Assembly: GCA_900549525.1 (NCBI GenBank)
Contig: UWSJ01000016.1
Span: forward strand, 1 to 27,097
Length of the DNA: 27,097 nt
Direction: 5' to 3'
Source of the DNA: an uncultured Coriobacteriaceae bacterium
Lineage (GTDB): Bacteria; Actinomycetota; Coriobacteriia; Coriobacteriales; Atopobiaceae
A model generated the notes under the pieces. The model worked only from the letters and a program-made list of their open reading frames with translations. It made no database searches and was not told the origin of the DNA. The position numbers were made by a program, and so were the translations under genes. Shown here piece by piece: positions 22,668 through 27,097 of this stretch (positions within the stretch are counted from its first letter, which is position 1; every line of letters starts with the position of its first letter).

Positions 22668-23441
22668 CTAGGTGGCGAACATGACCGCGGAGCGTAGCCT
22701 CTGCCCGCCGCCTTCCGCCGAGCATGTCACGAGCGTCGCCACTCGCGTTGCCGCTCGTGCTGCGTTGTATGCCCTCGCTGAGCGCGCTGATGAGCGCTCA
22801 AGGTTCTCCATGAGCCAGGAGCGAAGCGCCTGTTCGGAATCGAAGGAAAAGCTCTGCACGAGCCGGTCCGTCATGTCGATCTCGGCCGCGCAGATGGGCC
22901 GGAATATCGTCTGTCCCGCGTTGGGCGTGGCCCACGTGAGACGGCCGAGTCCCTCAAACGAACCCTGCTCATGTGCATCCTGCAGTTCGGCGAAGAGTCT
23001 GCCAGACGCCGACAGACGATGTGCGAGAACCAGCACGTGAGAGGCGTCGGCATGGGTTCTGAAGTCTACGAAGGGACATCCGATGCCGCTGCTCGATCCC
23101 CAGAGGTCGTGCGAGAGGAAGTAGTCAGCGTCGTCCTCGAAGGCCTGGGCGACGGGATGGTCGATCGAGGTGTTTTCAACGGTCAGCCAAGCGACTCCGT
23201 GGTTGCCCAGCTGGCTCCAGTCAACGGTTGCCACAGAAGCCCCCTCGCCTTCGGACTCCCGCGTGATGGCGAGACGGGAACGTGCTTCGAAGCGGTCGAG
23301 CGCCTCGTTCTCGTCGAGTACCCGGATCGCTCCCCCTGCGATGAGCGATCCGCCGGCAACGAGCATGCCCCCGCCTAGGAGCGCGAGGGCCGCCCTTCTC
23401 GTCGGGACAAGGCGGGGCTCTCCCGACCTCACTTGTCCCAC
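22668..23441 (-). CDS. class B-like sortase
   Basis: 257 aa. A membrane-anchored transpeptidase that cuts a sorting motif and joins proteins to peptidoglycan or to each other. An N-terminal TRR plus a hydrophobic segment (about 15-40) acts as the anchor. The sortase B-type elements are VAWLTVENTSIDHPVAQ, DDADYFLSHDLWG and GCPFVDFRTHAD. The catalytic triad candidates are His141 (VLAHRLS), Cys240 in TLVTC and Arg248 (GGQRLRS). It starts at a GTG overlapping the upstream gene by 13 nt; a second GTG at 23432 has a better upstream GA-rich stretch. It is last in the surface-protein operon, whose small LPQTG protein is its obvious candidate substrate. Confidence 0.9.
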   Translation of the reverse strand: MGQVRSGEPRLVPTRRAALALLGGGMLVAGGSLIAGGAIRVLDENEALDRFEARSRLAITRESEGEGASVATVDWSQLGNHGVAWLTVENTSIDHPVAQAFEDDADYFLSHDLWGSSSGIGCPFVDFRTHADASHVLVLAHRLSASGRLFAELQDAHEQGSFEGLGRLTWATPNAGQTIFRPICAAEIDMTDRLVQSFSFDSEQALRSWLMENLERSSARSARAYNAARAATRVATLVTCSAEGGGQRLRSAVMFAT

Positions 23442-24949
23442 TCAAACGTGTAGGAGATGGTGCACAGTCCCCGCTCGCCCGTTGTCGCTCGCTGCGCGAG
23501 CGCTCGCCAGCTTCCGTTCCCCGTCACGGGGGAGACGCTGAGGGACACTCCCTTCTTCGAGCGCTGGTTGATCTTGATGGGTTTGCTCGTGCTGTCCGAC
23601 CCCTTCCAGGTGTGTACCGTGCTCCCGTCGCAGGAGAGCGTGTACGAGGCGTCGCTCGGCATCCCCGAGGTCTCGATCTGCGCGGACTTCACGTTTACGA
23701 CCGACAGGTTCTCTATGGCGTAGTCCTTGGGAACCACGACCGACCCGTCCGCGAGGATTCGGCACGGCAACACTGTGGGGACGCGCACTGATATGACGGG
23801 TTCGTACGTTGCGGTGACCACGGTGTCCTTGTCGACGCGTGAGAAGTCCTTGTCCCATCCCGTGAAGGTCCAACCGTCCCGGCTGGGGTTGCTGGGTGCC
23901 TGCGCGTCCGACCCGTTAGGCACGACCTGAGTCTTGAGCGTGGAGCCGTCCCAGTTCTTGAAGGTGACGGTGTGCATCTTGGTGTAGACGGCCGTGACGG
24001 TCATGTTGCTCCGCACGCTCGAGCTGTCCTTGTCCCATCCGTCGAAGCGCCACCCGTCGTGCGAGGGTGCTTGGGGTCGTGTCGCGCCCTTTCCGTCGTC
24101 GACGGTGACCGTCGAGATGGTCGATCCCGTCACGCCGTCCTTGAAGGTCACGATCCATGTCTTCTGGAAGCTCGCCGCGATGGTGTGGTCGGAGGAGACG
24201 TTGGAGAACGTGTAGGAGCTCTTGGCCCCCTGGCTCTTGCCGTCCACCTTGACGTCGAGGATGCGGTATCCGCTCGACGCGGAGATGGTGTAGCTCTTCG
24301 AGCCGCCCACGTTGACAAGGGCGTGCCCGGAGGGGCTTATGGATCCGCCCGTACCTGCCGCGGCCGAAATACGGAAGGGGATGTTGACGTAGAAGTCCCA
24401 CCCCGCAACCGTGGCGGCGTCCTGGCGGAACAGGGTTTCGGTTGAGGTGATGTGATGCGACCCGCCTCCGGAGACCTTGAAGGTCGCCTGCTTCGAGATC
24501 GATTGGCCGTCATAGGCTATTGAGTCCCAGTCCTCCCCTATGTAGGCGCATTTTGCTCCGTTGTCATAGATGGTCTTGGTGGTTGTCCAGAAGATCCCTC
24601 CCGTTCCTCCTTGGTTGTGCATGGTCGTCCTGACGGTCACGTTGACCGTTCCGTCGGAGTTGGCGGATGACGCGATGAAGTAGTCGGAGATTTGGATGAT
24701 GTGGGAGCCCTCGCTGCGCTTGAAGACAACCCACTGGCCAGTGGGGGACGCTGCCCTCGCCGCCCTTCTCGACGAGGCTTCAGCGATTGCGGATGGCACG
24801 GTAACGCGGACGTCGTCCTCGAAGTAGTCGATATCGTCTGCGTATGAGGCCGCGGGCTGCGACAGAAAGAGCGCTGTCGCGATTAGGGTGCCAACGCATG
24901 CGACGAGCGCGCGCGATAGCCCTCGGCCGCGATGTCTAGGAAGTCCCAT
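23429..24949 (-). CDS. secreted repeat protein with two InlB/Flg_new-type repeats and a shared C-terminal module
   Basis: 506 aa. Signal peptide 1-37 (basic start, hydrophobic core, ASYA then DD). Residues 75-195 are an unrecognised beta-rich part. Residues about 195-262 resemble the bacterial repeat domain (GYRILDVKVDGK, FSNVSSDHTIAASF). Two Listeria-Bacteroides type repeats follow at 266-323 and 326-382, each with VTFK, a DGW.F.GWDKD core and VTA.Y. The last 120 residues (386-506) start VRVPTVLPCRILADG and include IENLS, matching the neighbouring secreted protein. No LPxTG or membrane tail is present, so it is not self-anchored. AGGGAGGGG precedes the ATG. It overlaps both neighbours (14 and 13 nt). 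Confidence 0.88.
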   Translation of the reverse strand: MGLPRHRGRGLSRALVACVGTLIATALFLSQPAASYADDIDYFEDDVRVTVPSAIAEASSRRAARAASPTGQWVVFKRSEGSHIIQISDYFIASSANSDGTVNVTVRTTMHNQGGTGGIFWTTTKTIYDNGAKCAYIGEDWDSIAYDGQSISKQATFKVSGGGSHHITSTETLFRQDAATVAGWDFYVNIPFRISAAAGTGGSISPSGHALVNVGGSKSYTISASSGYRILDVKVDGKSQGAKSSYTFSNVSSDHTIAASFQKTWIVTFKDGVTGSTISTVTVDDGKGATRPQAPSHDGWRFDGWDKDSSSVRSNMTVTAVYTKMHTVTFKNWDGSTLKTQVVPNGSDAQAPSNPSRDGWTFTGWDKDFSRVDKDTVVTATYEPVISVRVPTVLPCRILADGSVVVPKDYAIENLSVVNVKSAQIETSGMPSDASYTLSCDGSTVHTWKGSDSTSKPIKINQRSKKGVSLSVSPVTGNGSWRALAQRATTGERGLCTISYTFEWDK

Positions 24950-25178
24950 GTTTGCCCCTCCCTGCCATTACGAGCAGTGAGAACGCGAGAAGAACAAGGG
25001 CGGCTCCGGCGCAGACGAGCACCCATGGCAGGCTGTCGGTACCCGTCTGGGGAAGGTTGACGACCTGGACAGGTTGGGCAGCGGGCAGGCCCCGTACGGT
25101 GACGTCCGTTGAGCCGGAGGGGCCACTCAGTCCCGCGCTAACGACGGATCCGAGCGCCTTGAGGGGAATGGGGCCCAT
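24936..25178 (-). CDS. mini LPQTG cell-wall anchor protein without signal peptide
   Basis: 80 aa from the ATG at 25178, which has AGGTGA 5 nt upstream and begins one base after the stop of the preceding gene; a GTG at 25187 would add three residues. The C-terminus is a textbook sorting signal: NLPQTG, a ~20-residue hydrophobic helix and a basic tail (GRGKHG). The N-terminal ~40 residues (KALGSVVSAGLSGPSG, then TDVTVRGLPAAQ) have no signal peptide. Either it is a dedicated anchor partner, or it is the tail of the upstream secreted protein separated by a frame change. It overlaps the next gene by 14 nt. The sortase two genes downstream is the likely processing enzyme. Confidence 0.75.
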   Translation of the reverse strand: MGPIPLKALGSVVSAGLSGPSGSTDVTVRGLPAAQPVQVVNLPQTGTDSLPWVLVCAGAALVLLAFSLLVMAGRGKHGTS

Positions 25179-25179
25179 G

Positions 25180-25953
25180 CTAATCACCTGCTACGTCAAC
25201 GGGCCCGTCCTGGCCTGGAGCCTCGGTACCGGGCTTTTCGGTGGTCTCGCCCTCGCCACTCACGGAGTCGTCGTCAGTCGGGGCGTCGCCGTTCGTTTGT
25301 GCGTGTGCGCCCGGAGCAAGGGTGAAGGTAACGGTTCCCACCTGCACGGGAGACGAGATGTCCTGCGCCACCCTGCCGACCCTCCCACTTGTTGCGAGCT
25401 TGATGTCATCCGTCTCAACCGAGGCGCTCTGGTAGGTCATGTTCCAGAGGTGGCTGTTGACGTTCGTGCCCGTAGCCGTGGTTGCCTCGCCGGCGTCGAC
25501 CATGGATCCGCTTGGCCCCACGCTCCAGGAAATCGAGTCATCGCTCTTTGTCACGTCGCTTCCGTGTGTCCAGCCGTTTGCGGTTGTCACGCGCACGTTG
25601 GTCACTTTGAGGCCATAGGCGGAGAGGTTCTCGATGCGCGTCGCGTCGGCCGTGGGCCCGGTGAGGGTGCCGTCGCTTGCGGCCACGAAGGGGATGAGCG
25701 TGGGAACGCGGAACCTGAGGTTCTCGTCATCGGCCACAACGGTGACGCGCGTGCTTCCCGTCTTGCCCTGCGTGACGGTGGTGCTTTCTGCCGCACGTGC
25801 CGGGACGGGAGCAAGGCCCACGAGCGCCGCTGCCAGCAGGGCGCTTCCGGCGCGCACGGCAAGGGCCGCGCGCGCCCGCGTTATACAGGGAGGTGCGTCT
25901 TGCTCGAGATTCGCATGTGCGTCGGTGACGGGGCGGGCGTTGAAGCTGTTCAT
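25180..25953 (-). CDS. secreted protein sharing the RVPT...IENLS module, no anchor of its own
   Basis: 257 aa. A signal peptide with a long N-region ends at about residue 54 (LAPVPARA, then AES). The mature part starts with the module also found in the 506-aa protein: FRVPTLIPFVAASDG, TRIENLSAYGLKVTNVRV, ending in a strand-rich region near VGTVTFTLAPG. The C-terminal ~30 residues are a Pro/Glu/Asp/Gly linker (GETTEKPGTEAPGQ) of the kind that normally precedes LPxTG, but the frame stops there and the LPQTG gene begins in another frame one base later. AAGGGAGA precedes the ATG; 30 nt separate it from the upstream gene. Confidence 0.85.
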   Translation of the reverse strand: MNSFNARPVTDAHANLEQDAPPCITRARAALAVRAGSALLAAALVGLAPVPARAAESTTVTQGKTGSTRVTVVADDENLRFRVPTLIPFVAASDGTLTGPTADATRIENLSAYGLKVTNVRVTTANGWTHGSDVTKSDDSISWSVGPSGSMVDAGEATTATGTNVNSHLWNMTYQSASVETDDIKLATSGRVGRVAQDISSPVQVGTVTFTLAPGAHAQTNGDAPTDDDSVSGEGETTEKPGTEAPGQDGPVDVAGD

Positions 25954-25983
25954 GGGTCTCCCTTCGAGCGTCCATCTGATTCG

Positions 25984-26604
25984 TTACGCTGATTCCTCTT
26001 CTTCGGTCATGGTCACGATCGACACCTCTACGGCGGTGGGACTTCCGTGCTTCGCGCTCGTCTCGGGGTCAAGCGCCTGAACTTCCATGCGCGCGTCGCC
26101 TTCCTCTGCCAGTGGAGCGACGACGCTCTCGATGCGCTCTCCAGGCATGACGACGCCGGACGTCCAGAGGGTCTTCGATCCTTGCGTCAGGGTGAAGCGT
26201 TGCGGAAACCGGTTCTCGTCGACGTTCTCGGCCCCAACCCCCAGCTCATGTGTCTTGGGATCGAGGCGCATGGTTGGCATGACGCTGACGGTCATCATGT
26301 TCGCCCGTACTTCCCCGTCGAGCTGAGCCTGTATCTCGTCCCTCGTCAGCCCGTCCTCGGCGGCGGTGATGGTTGTGCCCATGGACATCCCAGAGCCCGC
26401 CCAGAGCGACCACGCCACGGCTCCAAGGCCAACGGCGGCGATACCGAGTACGGCGGCGATGATGACGGGTAGTCGACCCCGGCGGGGCTTTTTCTGCTTG
26501 TGAGGGGCTTTGTCTGTGGACGTGTTGGTTTGTTTGGTTGGATTAGGCAGAAGACGTGCCCGACGGCGACGGCCATCGAGCCTTCTGCCGTGGCCGACCC
26601 TCAT
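25984..26604 (-). CDS. single-pass membrane protein of the surface operon
   Basis: 206 aa. Start chosen at the ATG at 26604, which overlaps the stop of the small upstream ORF (ATGA); the frame is open to 26838 but that would run through the leader. The N-terminus is strongly basic (RRLDGRRRRARLL, KPRRGR), followed by one transmembrane helix (LPVIIAAVLGIAAVGLGAVA, about 46-65) and an outside domain: TRDEIQAQLDGEVRANMMTV, then VENVDENRF-type strands and TSGVVMPGERIES. This resembles, from memory, a small membrane protein common in Gram-positive surface or pilus loci. Its outer domain may be a distant version of the shared module. Function unknown. Confidence 0.8.
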   Translation of the reverse strand: MRVGHGRRLDGRRRRARLLPNPTKQTNTSTDKAPHKQKKPRRGRLPVIIAAVLGIAAVGLGAVAWSLWAGSGMSMGTTITAAEDGLTRDEIQAQLDGEVRANMMTVSVMPTMRLDPKTHELGVGAENVDENRFPQRFTLTQGSKTLWTSGVVMPGERIESVVAPLAEEGDARMEVQALDPETSAKHGSPTAVEVSIVTMTEEEESA

Positions 26605-26783
26605 GACACGACCTGCGCCTCTGCGTGTGTCACGCGTGGCTTTCCCGCGTGGCCCGAGCTGATGCCGTACGGTCTGCCCGCGCTCCGCGCTCCGTGCCGA
26701 AGCCCTCTTGCCCTCCCTCGTAAGCGTCCCGGTTCGCGCGATCTCGTCCCCTTTGCCCTGCGCGTGTCTGGAAGACGTGTCAT
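26601..26783 (-). CDS. possible small basic leader ORF of the surface operon
   Basis: 60 codons, Arg/Gly-rich, no recognised domain. AAGGAGG (minus strand, 26788-26794) lies 4 nt before the ATG, and its TGA overlaps the next ATG (ATGA). That arrangement favours translation, possibly as a coupling leader. The composition could also be a by-product of high GC, so the protein itself may have no function. Confidence 0.4.
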   Translation of the reverse strand: MTRLPDTRRAKGTRSREPGRLRGRARGLRHGARSAGRPYGISSGHAGKPRVTHAEAQVVS

Positions 26784-26813
26784 GGACCCTCCTTGTCGAC
26801 GTGTTGGACGGCC

Positions 26814-26867
26814 ATCGTAGGGCGCGCGTCAGACACATCTCTGACCATGAGCAGACGGGAATCTGAC
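26814..26867 (-). promoter_or_regulatory. operon promoter with four 11-bp-spaced activator repeats
   Basis: Reading the minus strand from 26867: GTCAGA, GTCTGC, GTCAGA, GTCTGA, each separated by 5 nt (period exactly 11). Nine bases after the last repeat is TACGAT (26814-26819), a fair -10; the expected -35 position overlaps the repeats and has no TTGACA. Direct repeats at 11 bp overlapping a poor -35 are characteristic of OmpR/PhoB-type response-regulator activation. The identity of the regulator is unknown. Confidence 0.6.
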
Positions 26868-27046
26868 ACCGCTGCTAGTGAGGTAGGAGCGCCCTTCCAG
26901 GCCATCAACGACCGCAGCGGGCGATGTAAAACCAGCCGCGAGTGGGGCGGCGCCTCTCCGTGAGAGACAGACGAAGTCGTTCCGTCCCAAGGAGACATCG
27001 AATCTGGAAGGGCTTACCTAACGTCTGTGTTACTATCGAAGGACAT
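26868..27046. other. gap between surface-operon promoter and tRNA gene
   Basis: No convincing gene. On the plus strand TGT followed by TACTAT (27028-27036) looks like an extended -10, 10 bp before the tRNA; no good -35 is seen. Confidence 0.4.
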
Positions 27047-27097
27047 GCGGGCATCGCCAAGTGGTAAGGCAACGGCTTCCCAAGCCGTCATCCGCGG
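27047..27097 (+). tRNA. tRNA-Gly(CCC), 3' part outside window
   Basis: Acceptor 5' strand GCGGGCA (27047-27053), D-arm GCC...GGC with AAGTGGTAA loop, anticodon stem ACGGC/GCCGT with loop TTCCCAA giving anticodon CCC (reads GGG). The sequence stops at the beginning of the T-stem. The sequence fits bacterial tRNA-Gly closely. Confidence 0.93.

Noticed and set aside
26605..26838. 78-residue extension of the membrane protein
   Set aside because: It crosses the operon leader with its own strong ribosome-binding site in another frame and overlaps the repeat array.

Overview
This window is the replication-origin region of a high-GC Gram-positive chromosome, most likely a member of the Coriobacteriia (Olsenella/Atopobium-like). 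That placement is an inference from gene order and protein flavour, not from a search. The two core blocks diverge around position 6400: gyrB, dciA, recF, dnaN and dnaA run leftward on the minus strand, and rpmH, rnpA, yidD, yidC, jag, rsmG, parA and parB run rightward on the plus strand.

Left part (1-6854). The replication genes are tightly packed: recF/dnaN share one base and dciA/recF overlap by 17. Three intergenic stretches carry DnaA boxes, mostly of the form TTTTCRACA: dnaN-dnaA (3289-3535), the dnaA promoter (5151-5222) and the stretch left of rpmH (6438-6530). The dnaN-dnaA gap also holds an AT-only palindrome, TAG triplets, a short GC block and a DnaA box in the order expected of an unwinding core, so it is the best oriC candidate. 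Between dnaA and rpmH lies an unusual GHKL-ATPase/winged-helix protein in place of the usual direct dnaA-rpmH neighbourhood.

Middle part (6855-14322). The ribosomal L34 / RNase P / membrane-insertase operon ends at a clear intrinsic terminator. jag has its own terminator. rsmG-parA-parB follow as an operon with two perfect parS sites at the rsmG end, one of them just upstream of parA, and a small unknown coupled gene after parB. This block is visibly AT-richer than its surroundings. rlmN faces it and carries a parS-like site; ddl diverges from rlmN.

Right part (14316-22496). ddl is coupled to a fused DnaQ-type exonuclease/DinG helicase. That gene runs head-on into a pafB-pafC pair (WYL-domain DNA-damage regulators), and the two opposing stop codons share one CTAG. 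A very long membrane protein follows, with an M28 zinc-peptidase fold in which the catalytic Glu, one Glu ligand and the last His ligand are replaced.

Far right (22554-27097). A minus-strand operon encodes a cell-surface system: a small basic ORF, a single-pass membrane protein, two secreted proteins sharing a C-terminal/central module, a tiny LPQTG anchor protein without a signal peptide, and a class B-like sortase. Its promoter carries four GTCWGM repeats spaced exactly 11 bp, in the style of an OmpR/PhoB-type response-regulator site. The window ends inside a tRNA-Gly(CCC) gene.
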